64,000 nt of DNA, from contig NZ_VTLB01000005.1 of the NCBI RefSeq assembly GCF_020514235.1, positions 105,744-169,743 on the forward strand, in the 5' to 3' direction. A program made the translations under genes and the position numbers. This document shows positions 39,780 to 48,914 of this stretch, one piece after another. Under the pieces are notes generated by a model. It did not search any database, was not told the origin of the DNA, and worked only from the letters and a program-made list of their open reading frames with translations. Each line of letters begins with the position of its first letter. Positions within the stretch are counted from its first letter, which is position 1. This stretch comes from Synechococcus sp. MU1617 (GTDB lineage: Bacteria; Cyanobacteriota; Cyanobacteriia; PCC-6307; Cyanobiaceae).

Positions 39780-40538
39780 TCAGCTGCGAAGCATCGAGAA
39801 GGCGATGGTAAGGAGCACACGGCCCAGCTCGAATCCGCCGACAACCGCCAGGCCCAGCCAGAGCTTGAGGGCGAAAGTGGGAGGTTGGCCATTGACCCAG
39901 GCCGACGACATCTCAAGCTGCTGCATCTGAGCGGCCTGCTCGCTGGGAGCGCGATCCTGCAGTGAGTCGCGCCAGTCGGCGCCATAGCGCGGGAATTGCT
40001 GGTAGATCGGGGTCTCACCAAGGGATCGACCCGGCAGAACGCGTGAACGTTGCTGAGGAACCAGGTCGTAGCCGAAGCTCTCCATGTATTCAGGACTATC
40101 GAGCACAGCATCCACAAAGGCTGTGAAACCCTTTTCGCCGATCACGATCGACCAGGTCCGGCGTTCGGCGTCGCCATGGGTCGGCCGGCCGAGGACGCGT
40201 CCCACCACCTGATCCACCATCCGGTAATTCGAGCTGCACTGGTAGTAGCCCTGCTGGAAGCGTTCCGACAGCAGCAGGCCACGGATGAAATCCCGCACCG
40301 TGATGTTGCCGCTGCGGAGTTGTGATTCCAGGAACGGGTCGCGATCACTGCGCATCGCATGGAAGAAGACCTGGCGGTAGGCCTGTTCGATGACGGCATC
40401 CATGTCGCTGCGGGTCGTGTCGTCCCCTGAAGCGGAGGAGGGATAGAGCTGGCTTTGAACGGTGCTGTTGTCGCCGGCGAGATTGCTCACCCGACCGTTC
40501 TGCGTGCTGAGCGGGTACCCAAGGAGCGGGATGGCCAT
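39780..40538 (-). CDS. cpcG2: Rod-core linker CpcG2, with C-terminal membrane segment (CpcL-like)
   Basis: The 252-residue protein begins MAIPLLGYPLSTQNGRVSNLAG and has a PBS-linker domain (about 45-175: IEQAYRQVFFHAMRSDRDPFLESQLRSG, VGRVLGRPTHGDAERRTW, YMESFGYDLVPQQ). The last ~30 residues form one hydrophobic helix (FALKLWLGLAVVGGFELGRVLL), as in CpcL, which attaches rod-only phycobilisomes to the thylakoid near photosystem I. Soluble CpcG1 lacks this helix. The function follows from known CpcL; in this organism it is inferred. Confidence 0.83.
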   Translation of the reverse strand: MAIPLLGYPLSTQNGRVSNLAGDNSTVQSQLYPSSASGDDTTRSDMDAVIEQAYRQVFFHAMRSDRDPFLESQLRSGNITVRDFIRGLLLSERFQQGYYQCSSNYRMVDQVVGRVLGRPTHGDAERRTWSIVIGEKGFTAFVDAVLDSPEYMESFGYDLVPQQRSRVLPGRSLGETPIYQQFPRYGADWRDSLQDRAPSEQAAQMQQLEMSSAWVNGQPPTFALKLWLGLAVVGGFELGRVLLTIAFSMLRS

Positions 40539-40610
40539 GGCGTGAGCCGTGAGTAGAAATACTTGGTGGAAATCTTCCCTTGAACAAGCCGTTTTCAGGC
40601 AAGCCTCTTA

Positions 40611-41186
40611 TCAGCTCTTAACTGCAGATTTGTTGAGTTCGTCCTGCAGGTGCTGGAAGCAGTCTTGGATTAGCTGCCGGTCGTTCGATCGCGAGACCTC
40701 CTCCAGGGCAAGAGCTTTGAGCTGGAAGAGGGCGATGTTCATCCCCTCGATGGGCACGCTCATTCGCTTGTACAGCTCCCGCAGGGCGGCCATACCACTC
40801 GGGTTTGTAAAGCAGCTGTGGTTGCAGGCCACCGCGTAGGTGATCACGCGTAGAAAGTTCCAGCAGTCGCGCCAGCAGGCCTCTGCCCGCTCCTGCGGGT
40901 GAAGAGCCCCGCCTGGTTGAACCAGATGCGGCTGGGTTTTAAGCAGATGTTCCCGAGCTTGGTTCACCAGTTGATCCGACCGATGGATCAGGCTGCCGGG
41001 GAGCGATTCATCCATGCCGGAGACCTGGCAGATCGTGGCCAGCTCATCGGTCGTGAGCTGCCGTTGGGCTTGATCAGCACGCTCAAGAATGCTGCGCGTT
41101 GGTTGCGGCAAATCTTTGTTGATGCTCAGTCCTTGAACCTGTGCGGTCTGCACCAGGGTCTTGAAGTCGGTGTTTTGAAGATTCAA
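40611..41186 (-). CDS. Orphan phycobiliprotein-like protein
   Basis: The 191-residue product has the globin-like phycobilisome fold in its C-terminal two thirds: VNQAREHLLKTQPHLVQPGGA, then AEACWRDCWNFLRVITYAVACNHSCFT, which aligns to the central bilin site (Cys104 corresponds to Cys82-84 of true subunits). The N-terminal 60 residues differ and the usual second and third bilin cysteines are not evident. It may bind a bilin or act as an accessory protein. Its ATG overlaps the stop of the 142-residue gene by four bases. It lies next to the CpcL-like gene. Confidence 0.7.
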   Translation of the reverse strand: MNLQNTDFKTLVQTAQVQGLSINKDLPQPTRSILERADQAQRQLTTDELATICQVSGMDESLPGSLIHRSDQLVNQAREHLLKTQPHLVQPGGALHPQERAEACWRDCWNFLRVITYAVACNHSCFTNPSGMAALRELYKRMSVPIEGMNIALFQLKALALEEVSRSNDRQLIQDCFQHLQDELNKSAVKS

Positions 41187-41611
41187 GGTGTGATGCTGGC
41201 CACCGGTGTGGCGATCAGCCAGCCGTGGCGTTCCAGGTAAAAAGCCCAGACAAGGTCGTCCCCCAGCCCAGGGCAGCGGGTGATGGCTGCTTCAGTGAGC
41301 TCTGCCGGTATGCCCAATTGCGACAACAGCAGGCCGACGGCATCTGGGCTGGAGGCGGTCGCTGTGCGGATGGCAGATCCAACCACCCAGGTCAGGCGGG
41401 TGTCCTTCAGATCCCCATTGCTTTCTTCGCAAGCCAGCAGAAGATTGGCCGCCGTGGTGTGTTGATCAAATGTCTCTTGCCAGAGCGAGATGTTTTCGTC
41501 ACGGAGGTTGATCCGAAAACAGCCGTCTCCCACCGGTAAATCCAGCTCACCGCTGCTGCCGGCCTGGTTCTGCAGGACCGCAATTCTCGGATCTGCTAGT
41601 GCGCTCATCAA
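41183..41611 (-). CDS. Unknown 142-residue protein coupled to the phycobiliprotein-like gene
   Basis: A soluble product with DLPVGDGCFRINLRDENISLWQETFDQHTT, LLLACEESNGDLKDTRLTWVVG, and LGDDLVWAFYLERHGWLI at the end. No domain recognised. It precedes the orphan phycobiliprotein-like gene with a four-base overlap, so the two products may act together. M1 or M2 (41608) may start it. Confidence 0.7.
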   Translation of the reverse strand: MMSALADPRIAVLQNQAGSSGELDLPVGDGCFRINLRDENISLWQETFDQHTTAANLLLACEESNGDLKDTRLTWVVGSAIRTATASSPDAVGLLLSQLGIPAELTEAAITRCPGLGDDLVWAFYLERHGWLIATPVASITP

Positions 41612-41718
41612 GAAACGCCGATCAACTCGAATGTAACCAGTGTCCAGGAATTTCCTCGGCCCAGTCAGCGGTTCGTGGGAATCGACATGGATCTGCTGTC
41701 ATCCCACGAAGGATCCTG

Positions 41719-42375
41719 TCAGGAGTGGTTGTCGGTGGGCACCTCTGAGGATTTTTTTTTCAGCAGACCTGTGATGGTGGCTAGAGCAAACATGGCGAGC
41801 AGTGCCACTCCCAGGGTGAGGCTGGCGCCTTGAGCGGCACCTGCGCCGACAGCCACGAGGATCGAATCGCTGATCAGCACGCTGATCAGTAGGGCTGGAG
41901 CAAAGAGACGCCAGTGGGTGCGGCTGATCCCGATGGCATAGCTGAGGAAATCAAACAGCCCGGTCATCAGCAGGCCAGTCATCAAAAAGAAGTTGCCTTC
42001 CAGCTGGTTCTTGCTGAAGCCATCGATGCGTTTCATTGCGCTGGCCCCCACCAGACGGCTCACCGGTTCGCGTCCCCAGCGGCGCGCGATGAAGAAGGCC
42101 GCACTGCAGAACACCAGGTCCGACAGGATGATCGTGAGATATCCCGCTTTGAAGCCCAGCAGCGAGCCGGCCAGCAGGGAATACACCGAACTCGGCAACG
42201 CCGGCAGGATGATGCTCACTCCCCGCAGCAGGAACAGGCCGAGTGGGGCCCAGATGCCCATGTCATTCACGGCACTCTGCAGCGGTGCAATGCCGTATCG
42301 CTGCAAATAAACGACGGCAACAATGAAGATGGCGACCCAGGCGCTGACCTTCAGCCCTGTCTTCAGCCTGGACAT
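41719..42375 (-). CDS. TVP38/TMEM64-family membrane protein
   Basis: The 218-residue polytopic protein has about five hydrophobic segments and the SNARE-associated/VTT domain core: LFLLRGVSIILPALPSSVYSLLAGSLLGFKAG, FFIARRWGREPVSR and GLFDFLSYAIGISR. Members of the wider DedA superfamily act in membrane lipid traffic, but no substrate can be inferred. It is divergent from the acidic-tail gene and ends ~108 bases from the rod region. Confidence 0.85.
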   Translation of the reverse strand: MSRLKTGLKVSAWVAIFIVAVVYLQRYGIAPLQSAVNDMGIWAPLGLFLLRGVSIILPALPSSVYSLLAGSLLGFKAGYLTIILSDLVFCSAAFFIARRWGREPVSRLVGASAMKRIDGFSKNQLEGNFFLMTGLLMTGLFDFLSYAIGISRTHWRLFAPALLISVLISDSILVAVGAGAAQGASLTLGVALLAMFALATITGLLKKKSSEVPTDNHS

Positions 42376-42494
42376 CTCTTCAATCGCTCGAAAGCCCTCG
42401 GGAATGTAGGCCAGTCGTGGTTTTTCCCAGGGCCGTGGACAAGAAGCACAGCATCGATACCATCAGCGAAATTTCTCAACACGAGGCCAGCCCG

Positions 42495-42923
42495 GTGACT
42501 ACCACCTCCCCGCGCACCGCGTTCGAGCAACAGCTGTGCACCCATCTGCTCAGCCTCAGCGAAGTGGTGGAAACGCTGGCGGATCGTTTGATGGAACTGG
42601 AAATGCGGTTGGCCGACATTGAGGGCCAGCAGCTGGTGGATGCAGAAATCGCGGCGGTCAGTGATGACGCCGGTGAACTGCTCCTGGCCAGCGAAGAGAA
42701 GGTGCGGATGCTTCGGGACCGTCTGACCCCAGGCGAGGTCGTGGCGCTCCATGCTGATTCCCATGCTGAGGATGCTTCAGCAGCGGATGATCAAGAGATC
42801 TCAGCAGCCCCTGAGATGGAGATGGACGACGACCGCGTCGAGGACGAGACCTTCAGTGACGAGGCTCTCAGCGATGACACGGAATATGTGGATGATCCCC
42901 AGATCGATCTGCTCTCCGCCTGA
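42495..42923 (+). CDS. Acidic-tailed coiled-coil protein, unknown function
   Basis: The product has a helical N-terminal domain (AFEQQLCTHLLSLSEVVETLADRLMELEMRLADIEGQQLVD) and a long acidic tail rich in Asp and Glu. The GTG at 42495 (VTTTSPRT) is preferred; another GTG at 42417 would add 26 residues. It converges with the 79-residue gene with no gap. No function recognised. Confidence 0.65.
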   Translation: MTTTSPRTAFEQQLCTHLLSLSEVVETLADRLMELEMRLADIEGQQLVDAEIAAVSDDAGELLLASEEKVRMLRDRLTPGEVVALHADSHAEDASAADDQEISAAPEMEMDDDRVEDETFSDEALSDDTEYVDDPQIDLLSA

Positions 42924-43163
42924 TCAGGCCAGCTCCAGCAGCCGAATCCGGAAAGCGGCCACCTGGCGTGCCATGTCGGGGGAACTGATCAGAAAGGGGT
43001 GATCGGCCATCGCCTCGAGCACGGCTTCGAGATGCTCCTCCTGGCTGAGCTCAGGCTTGCTGATGCCTCGCAGTTGCTTCCAGGTGCGGTCAAACACCAT
43101 GGCGAAGCTGTCTGCGTTATCGAAAAGGCGATCTGTGCCTGCATCTGGAGAGATGAATGACAC
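42924..43163 (-). CDS. 79-residue protein of unknown function
   Basis: A soluble helical protein (DSFAMVFDRTWKQLRGI, SQEEHLEAVLEAMADHPFLISSPDMARQVAAFR). No family recognised. It ends against the convergent acidic-tailed gene and starts 22 bases after the end of tRNA-Phe on the same strand. Confidence 0.65.
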   Translation of the reverse strand: MSFISPDAGTDRLFDNADSFAMVFDRTWKQLRGISKPELSQEEHLEAVLEAMADHPFLISSPDMARQVAAFRIRLLELA

Positions 43164-43185
43164 GGCAGTTTTGGCATCGATGTGA

Positions 43186-43258
43186 TGCCAGGACCCAGAT
43201 TTGAACTGGGGACACGGCGATTTTCAGTCGCCTGCTCTACCAACTGAGCTATCCCGGC
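43186..43258 (-). tRNA. tRNA-Phe (GAA)
   Basis: Read on the minus strand: acceptor GCCGGGA pairs TCCTGGC (one G-U), D-arm GCTCAGTTGGTAGAGC, anticodon stem GCGAC/GTCGC-like pairing around loop CTGAAAA (anticodon GAA), T-arm CCCAGTTCAAATCTGGG, discriminator A, no encoded CCA. Confidence 0.96.
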
Positions 43259-43288
43259 GCGCCGCAGAAGCGACTCTGGAATCTTAAA

Positions 43289-43927
43289 TCACCGCCTGCG
43301 CTCTCTGGCGGGTGTTCGTCCCAGGCAGATCAATCCAGCCACGCGATGACCAGCCTCTTCAAGGGCCTGACGGGCAGCCAATGCGGTGGACCCGGTTGTG
43401 AGGATGTCGTCCACGAGCCAGACCGAGCTGAGGGCTCTTTGTTTGTTGAGGGGGCTGGCTTGGAACGCACCAATCAGGTTGGTCTGGCGTTGGGTTTTGT
43501 TGAGATGGTGTTGGCTTAGCCCTGCACGAGTGCGGTGCAGCAGGGCTGCCGTCGGTCGGCCCAATCCCAGGGCGATCTGCTGCGGCAGGGGGTTGGATCG
43601 TTGCCGCTTCCAGCTTGGAATCGGCACCAGCACTGCTGTTGCAGGCAGGGGTAAACGCTCCGATAGCAGCTGAACCAAGGCCGCAAGCGCTTTGCCTTGG
43701 CGCGGCTGACGCACCTGGAGCAGCAGCTTGCGCAGCGGGCCTGCGTAAGGCCCGAGGGCGCTCCAAGGCAATGGCAGCAAGCCCTTGAGCCCCTGGAGAG
43801 CCAGTCTGTCGAGGCACGTGCTGCAGGGAGCCGTCGGCGGCAGTGGGCTGTCCCAGGGTCCATCACAGATCGGGCAGCGGGGCTCGATCAGCAGTGTTTG
43901 GGCAAAGGCCAGGAGCGCGCTATGCAC
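43289..43927 (-). CDS. comF: ComF-family phosphoribosyltransferase-like protein
   Basis: The 212-residue product has an N-terminal zinc knuckle (RCPICDGPW, PCSTCLDRL) and a phosphoribosyltransferase fold with VPIPSWKRQRSNPLPQQIALGL and the PRPP loop VWLVDDILTTGST. ComF proteins help single-stranded DNA uptake or processing in natural transformation. dprA, another competence gene, is also in the window, though far away. Confidence 0.92.
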   Translation of the reverse strand: MHSALLAFAQTLLIEPRCPICDGPWDSPLPPTAPCSTCLDRLALQGLKGLLPLPWSALGPYAGPLRKLLLQVRQPRQGKALAALVQLLSERLPLPATAVLVPIPSWKRQRSNPLPQQIALGLGRPTAALLHRTRAGLSQHHLNKTQRQTNLIGAFQASPLNKQRALSSVWLVDDILTTGSTALAARQALEEAGHRVAGLICLGRTPARERRR

Positions 43928-43981
43928 AGCAGGTCGATCGTTGCGACGAGGGTTCCACTGCTGGGCCGAATCGGTCCGAGA

Positions 43982-44257
43982 TCAGGCTCCTTCTTTGGGC
44001 ATCGCCCGGAGCATGGCCACCAAGGTGCGGTGGGCGTCTTCGCTGTCGGTGAGGGTGTGATCGAAGGCGATGCTGACGCTCGCGCCATCCACCTCCAGTT
44101 CCATTGTTTCCGCTTTCACAGACACCATGCGTGCTGTAGCGGGATTGCTGACGCCGCCATAGTGCTTGGCGTAGGCGAGCACCGCCTCGGCATGGTCGTC
44201 GTTCATGTGTTTGCAGATCCGTGTGCTGACGGCATCAGTGAGGGGGTCTGCAGGCAT
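43982..44257 (-). CDS. DUF2470-type small protein
   Basis: The 91-residue product matches the domain found at the C-terminus of heme-utilisation and flavin-linked proteins: HMNDDHAEAVLAYAKHYGG, MVSVKAETMELEV and FDHTLTDSEDAHRTLVAMLR. Plant relatives bind heme in tetrapyrrole control, which would fit a cell with heavy bilin demand, but here the role is unknown. It ends 54 bases upstream of comF on the same strand. Confidence 0.8.
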   Translation of the reverse strand: MPADPLTDAVSTRICKHMNDDHAEAVLAYAKHYGGVSNPATARMVSVKAETMELEVDGASVSIAFDHTLTDSEDAHRTLVAMLRAMPKEGA

Positions 44258-44297
44258 CGGGATTAAACGGGTGAATGCAATCTTTGCAGTGATCGGC

Positions 44298-44411
44298 TCA
44301 AGCGAATCGTTCGATCAACAAAAGACCCAGGCGGATACCACTGAAGCCCACATACCCGGCCAGCACGACGAAAAGGCCAATGGCCAGAACATCGCGGAGA
44401 TTGGTGGGCAT
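44298..44411 (-). CDS. 37-residue single-pass membrane protein
   Basis: A short frame from the ATG at 44411 encodes one hydrophobic helix (VLAIGLFVVLAGYVGFSGIRLGLLL) ending IERFA, typical of small thylakoid or NDH subunits, though none is matched. The longer frame upstream lies inside the FGGY kinase region and is not credible. No strong Shine-Dalgarno is seen. Confidence 0.45.
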   Translation of the reverse strand: MPTNLRDVLAIGLFVVLAGYVGFSGIRLGLLLIERFA

Positions 44412-44437
44412 GGGGGTTGGGCGTGATGCCGGAATTC

Positions 44438-45676
44438 TCACCCGACCAGGGCCTGTTGGGCCAGTCGCGCCACCCCTGCAGCGGGGGGTGATTGGCAACT
44501 CGTTACAGGGCAGCCAAGACGCCGTTCTCGCAGCCGTCTCCATTGGGGATTGCGCGCTCCACCGCCGATGCTGATGATTCGCCGGGGACTGGAAGCCCCC
44601 AGCTCGTTCAGGCGTTGCCAACCCTGCGCTTCGATCTCGGCGAGGCCTTCGAGCAATCCATGCAGGTAGAGGGCATCACTCACCGGGCGTGGCTCCAGCA
44701 CCGGCAGCAGCTCTGGATCATCCACAGGGAAACGTTCCCCCGGGGCGGGCAGCGGCCGCAGGCGGAGTCCGCTGTCGGTATCCGGGTTGATCTGGCGGCT
44801 CAGTTCGCTGAGCTGGTCGTCGCTGTAGAAACGCCGCAGCACCCCGGCCCCTGCATTGGAGGCGCCTCCACAGAGCCAGCGTCCACCCACGCGATGGCTG
44901 GTGACGCCAGGGGCTTGCAGGGGCGTCTCGGTGAAGCACTTCATCACAAGCGTGGTCCCCAGCACGGTGATCCCATCCCCTGGACCGGGATCGGCGGCGA
45001 GTACGGCGGCATTGGAATCGGTGGTTCCGGCCACGATGATCAGATCGTCCGCCAGGCCCAAGGCCTCGGCCCTCTCCGGCGCGATCGTCCCGAGAATGCT
45101 GCCGCTGGGACAGATCTCGGGCAGTGCCTGCCGCCAGGGCTGCTCGGCAAAGCGGGCTGGCCAGCTGTTGGTGATCAGTTCCCAACCCAGCCGCAGGTTG
45201 TTGCCTTCTTCCCCCCAGCGCCAATCGTTCAGCAGCCATCCGCTTATCCAGTCCGCCTGATGCCGCAGCAGGACCTTCTCTCCATGGCGCTGGAGGAGTT
45301 GCAAGGCCCTGGCCAGGCTGCCGCTGCAGCTGGCGGCCGGGCTCCTGGGATCCACCAGAGGCTGCAGGGCTGACTCCATCTCAGGGCAGCTCTGGGAATA
45401 GGGCAGTGCCTCCCCCAGTGGGCGACCATCGCGATCACAAGCCAGCAGCGTGCCGGAGGTGCCATCCACGGCGAGCGCCCTCAGCTGGGATCGCAGTTGG
45501 GCTGGGATTGCCTTGATCAGATCCCCACAGCCTTCGCGCCAGCTGTTGGAGTTGGAGAAGTCTCCGCCGTAGGCCTGGGATCTGCTGTCGAGCAGCACGC
45601 CATTGCCGGCCACAACGGCTGTGCGGATTCCGCTGGTGCCCAGGTCGATTCCGAGCACCAGCGGCGAATCCGTCAT
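44438..45676 (-). CDS. FGGY-family carbohydrate kinase (ribulokinase-like)
   Basis: The 412-residue kinase has the FGGY/actin fold: N-terminal phosphate loop LGIDLGTSGIRTAVV, ALAVDGTSGTLLACD, AGTTDSNAAVLAADPG, GTTLVMKCF and the late ISIGGGARNPQW adenosine motif. The cyanobacterial and plant XK-1 relatives phosphorylate D-ribulose; family resemblance suggests the same, not proven. It ends 26 bases upstream of the small membrane gene and starts four bases after metK ends. Confidence 0.85.
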   Translation of the reverse strand: MTDSPLVLGIDLGTSGIRTAVVAGNGVLLDSRSQAYGGDFSNSNSWREGCGDLIKAIPAQLRSQLRALAVDGTSGTLLACDRDGRPLGEALPYSQSCPEMESALQPLVDPRSPAASCSGSLARALQLLQRHGEKVLLRHQADWISGWLLNDWRWGEEGNNLRLGWELITNSWPARFAEQPWRQALPEICPSGSILGTIAPERAEALGLADDLIIVAGTTDSNAAVLAADPGPGDGITVLGTTLVMKCFTETPLQAPGVTSHRVGGRWLCGGASNAGAGVLRRFYSDDQLSELSRQINPDTDSGLRLRPLPAPGERFPVDDPELLPVLEPRPVSDALYLHGLLEGLAEIEAQGWQRLNELGASSPRRIISIGGGARNPQWRRLRERRLGCPVTSCQSPPAAGVARLAQQALVG

Positions 45677-45680
45677 GGCT

Positions 45681-46916
45681 TCAGGCCGCGGCGACCTGCT
45701 TCAGCTCCTGGCTTTTCTCTGTCACGTCTTCCCAGGGTGCGTTGAGGTCATTGCGTCCGAAATGGCCGTAAGCGGCAGTGTCCTGATAGAAACGGCCACC
45801 TCGTTGCTGGGGCAGGTTGCGCAAACCGAAGGTCTCGATGATGGCGCCGGGGCGCAGATCGAAGTGCTCCTGCACTAAGGCCGTGAGGGCATCGTTGGCC
45901 AGTGCGCTGGTGCCGAAGGATTCCACCAGGATCGACACGGGCTTGGCCACGCCGATGGCGTAGCTCAGCTGCACTTCAGCCCGTTCGGCGAGCCCTGCGG
46001 CCACGAGGCACTTGGCCACGTAGCGCGCTGCATAGGCGGCCGAGCGGTCCACCTTGGTGGGGTCCTTGCCGGAGAAGGCACCACCGCCGTGGCGGGCATA
46101 GCCGCCATAGGTGTCCACGATGATCTTGCGGCCGGTGAGGCCCGCATCGCCCTGGGGGCCGCCCACCACGAACTTGCCGGTTGGGTTCACCAGATACTTG
46201 GTGGCCTCGCGGGAGGGCTTGAGGGCCAGATCGGCAGTCGCCGGCACCACCACATGGGTCCAGAGGTCTTCGGTGATGCGCTCGCGGATGCCCTGCTCAT
46301 CACTCATCCCATCCACTTCCGCGGTGTGCTGGGTTGAGATCAGGATCGTGTCGATCGAGACGGGCTTGTCGTTTTCATAGACGACGCTCACCTGGGTTTT
46401 GCCATCGGGAAGCAGGTAACCCAGGGTTCCGTTGTGGCGCACTTCGGCCAGTCGGCGCGACAGCCGGTGGGCCAGGCTGATCGGCAACGGCATCAGCTCG
46501 GGCGTCTCGTTGCAGGCGTAGCCGAACATGATTCCTTGGTCGCCGGCACCCACTAGATCCAAAGGATCACCGGCGTGGTCGTCGGCCTCGTTAACGCCCT
46601 GGGCGATGTCGGGGGACTGCTGGTCGAGAGCCACCAGCACCGCACAGCTGTTGGCATCGAAGCCTCCGGCCCGGGCGCCGCTGTAACCGATCTCCTTGAT
46701 CACATTGCGCACCAGGTGGATGAAATCCACCTGCGCTTTGGAGGTCACCTCACCGGTGATCATGCAGAGGCCTGTGTTCACCACGGTCTCGCAGGCCACG
46801 CGGCTGGCGGGATCCTGGGCAAGCAGAGCATCGAGAACGGCGTCGCTCACCTGGTCGCAGATCTTGTCGGGATGCCCTTCAGTGACGGACTCGGACGTAA
46901 AGACGTAACGGCTCAT
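45681..46916 (-). CDS. metK: S-adenosylmethionine synthetase
   Basis: The 411-residue enzyme joins methionine and ATP to give SAM. Signatures: [67 protein letters not shown] and the P-loop-like [20 protein letters not shown]. Length and order are normal. It is downstream of the HAD gene by 23 bases on the same strand. Confidence 0.97.
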   Translation of the reverse strand: MSRYVFTSESVTEGHPDKICDQVSDAVLDALLAQDPASRVACETVVNTGLCMITGEVTSKAQVDFIHLVRNVIKEIGYSGARAGGFDANSCAVLVALDQQSPDIAQGVNEADDHAGDPLDLVGAGDQGIMFGYACNETPELMPLPISLAHRLSRRLAEVRHNGTLGYLLPDGKTQVSVVYENDKPVSIDTILISTQHTAEVDGMSDEQGIRERITEDLWTHVVVPATADLALKPSREATKYLVNPTGKFVVGGPQGDAGLTGRKIIVDTYGGYARHGGGAFSGKDPTKVDRSAAYAARYVAKCLVAAGLAERAEVQLSYAIGVAKPVSILVESFGTSALANDALTALVQEHFDLRPGAIIETFGLRNLPQQRGGRFYQDTAAYGHFGRNDLNAPWEDVTEKSQELKQVAAA

Positions 46917-46939
46917 TCGGCGCTCCAGATGGCGCGACT

Positions 46940-47713
46940 TTACGTGGCTGTCCTGAGGGCGAGGTCGTCCCAGCCGTGGAGCAGATGTTGTGCTGATGGC
47001 AGTTCCGGCGGACGACTCCAGCCACCGGTGAATCCGATCACGCCGCCGATGCCGGCCTCCAGGGCCATCTGAAGGTCGGTCTCCGCATCACCAACCAAGG
47101 CACATCGTTGGGGTGGCAGGCCAAGCCTGTCGCACAGCTCCAGGACGGCTTGTGGATCGGGTTTGCGCGGATGGTCGTCAGCACTCCAGATGCCGGCAAC
47201 GCCTGCGCTGAGCTGATGGTGGGTCAGGAAGTCTTCAATGCCGGATCGGGTGTCGTTGCTGATCACAGCAGCGGTCACACCCTGCTCGTGCAGATCCCGC
47301 AGCAGCTGTCCTGCACCGTTGATCAACGGGCTTGGGGTTGTGTCGATCAGGCCGTCCTGATCAACTGCGTCGAAGCAGGCATGGGCCAGGGCCAGGGCCT
47401 GGGGCCATGAACAGCCCAGTAGACACAACACCGTTGCGGTCGAGGCGATGTTGTCTTGCCGTGAGGCAACCGCCAGGGTTCCGCCCGGATCGAGCATGCC
47501 GTTATCAACACCGGTCGCTCTGCGCAGGGTTTCTCTTAGTTCAGAGGCCTGCAGCGCAGGGGCTTGTTCCCGCGCAATCTCGATGGCTTTGTTGATGCGT
47601 GCGTCTGCCAAGGCCAGCAGATGCGGCTCGCTATGGGAAAGGGTGCCGTCCTTATCGAACAGCACCCCTTGGAAATTGCCGATGGGATGTCCCTTCAGCA
47701 GCAGTTGGGCCAT
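46940..47713 (-). CDS. HAD-superfamily hydrolase
   Basis: The 257-residue protein has all four HAD motifs: [11 protein letters not shown] (nucleophile Asp), [11 protein letters not shown], a Lys in HPRKPDPQA, and [17 protein letters not shown] helical cap lies between motifs I and II. Phosphoglycolate phosphatase-like or pyrophosphatase-like activity is possible; the substrate is unknown. It follows rpsA by five bases, in the same direction. Confidence 0.88.
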   Translation of the reverse strand: MAQLLLKGHPIGNFQGVLFDKDGTLSHSEPHLLALADARINKAIEIAREQAPALQASELRETLRRATGVDNGMLDPGGTLAVASRQDNIASTATVLCLLGCSWPQALALAHACFDAVDQDGLIDTTPSPLINGAGQLLRDLHEQGVTAAVISNDTRSGIEDFLTHHQLSAGVAGIWSADDHPRKPDPQAVLELCDRLGLPPQRCALVGDAETDLQMALEAGIGGVIGFTGGWSRPPELPSAQHLLHGWDDLALRTAT

Positions 47714-47718
47714 CAGGC

Positions 47719-48810
47719 TCAGATCATCATGGAGTTGATCGGATCTTCGCCCTCTTCGGCCTGCTCCATCAGCATCTGCTTGTAGCGAGCTGCCATTTCC
47801 TCGGCCTTCTCGAACACCTTCTGGGGGTCGGTGAGCATGTCGCCGGGTTCGGGCTCAAGAGCCTTCGTGGACAGGGAAATCCGGCCGCGCTCGGCATCTA
47901 GATCGATGATCATCACTTTCATCTGATCATTCACGTTCAGCACCGAGTGGGGGGTCTCGATGTGCTCGTGACTGATCTCGGAAATGTGCAGCAGACCGCT
48001 GACACCACCGATGTCGATGAAGGCGCCGTAGGGCTTGATGCCGCGGACGGTACCCACCACAACTTCGCCCACTTCCAGGCGATTCATCTTCCGCTCCACC
48101 AGGGCGCGGCGATGGCTGAGAACCAGGCGGTTGCGCTCTTCGTCCACCTCGAGGAATTTCAGAGGCAGGAAGTCGGCAACCAGTTCTTCCTTCGGCTTGC
48201 GGGTGCTGATGTGGGATCCGGGGATGAAGCCCCGCAGACCTTCCACGCGCACCAGGGCACCACCACGGTTGGTGGCGAACACCTCGGAGTAGATGGTGGC
48301 GTCTTCCTTCTGGAGCTGGCGGACCCGCTCCCATGCCCGCTGGTATTCGATCCGACGGATCGACAGCGCCAGCTGACCATCCTCGTTCTCCTCACTCATG
48401 ATGAAGAACTCACGGATCTCGCCGGGGGCAAGCACGTCGCTCAGACCCTCGACCCGGTTGATCGACACCTCTTGCAGAGGCATGAAGGCAGCCGTCTTGG
48501 CGCCGATGTCGATCATGGCGCCCTTCGATTCCAGGGCGAAGACCGTGCCGTTAACGATGTCGCCAGGCTTGAAGTTGTAGTCGTACTTGCTGAGGAGAGC
48601 CGCGAACTCATCCAGGGTGAATCCGGCGTCGTCCAGGTTGCGGCTGGCAGCGCGGCTGCTTGGATCATCCGCGGTGGGGACGTCTTCAGGAATGCTCAGG
48701 TCCTCACCCTCAAACGCCTGTTCAGCGGCGGCGGTTTCTACAGAGGCTTCTGTGGCGTTCGCGTCCTGAACTTGATCCTGGATCTGTTCTTCTGTCGGAG
48801 TCGCAGACAT
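47719..48810 (-). CDS. rpsA: Ribosomal protein S1
   Basis: The 363-residue product has an acidic N-terminal extension and three S1 RNA-binding domains (GDIVNGTVFALESKGAMIDIGAKTAAFMP; RVEGLRGFIPGSHISTR; GEVVVGTVRGIKPYGAFIDIGGVSGLLHIS), the short S1 form of cyanobacteria and chloroplasts. It recruits mRNA to the small subunit. The ATG at 48810 is chosen; the frame open to 48879 has no resemblance upstream. Confidence 0.94.
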   Translation of the reverse strand: MSATPTEEQIQDQVQDANATEASVETAAAEQAFEGEDLSIPEDVPTADDPSSRAASRNLDDAGFTLDEFAALLSKYDYNFKPGDIVNGTVFALESKGAMIDIGAKTAAFMPLQEVSINRVEGLSDVLAPGEIREFFIMSEENEDGQLALSIRRIEYQRAWERVRQLQKEDATIYSEVFATNRGGALVRVEGLRGFIPGSHISTRKPKEELVADFLPLKFLEVDEERNRLVLSHRRALVERKMNRLEVGEVVVGTVRGIKPYGAFIDIGGVSGLLHISEISHEHIETPHSVLNVNDQMKVMIIDLDAERGRISLSTKALEPEPGDMLTDPQKVFEKAEEMAARYKQMLMEQAEEGEDPINSMMI

Positions 48811-48914
48811 GGGGGGCTGGCGGTCTACCTCAGGTGGGTAGTTCGAGAAAATCGCATGGAACGCCCGCCGACGTTTCACGGAGAATTACTGACTTTACAG
48901 ACCGGACCGACGGC

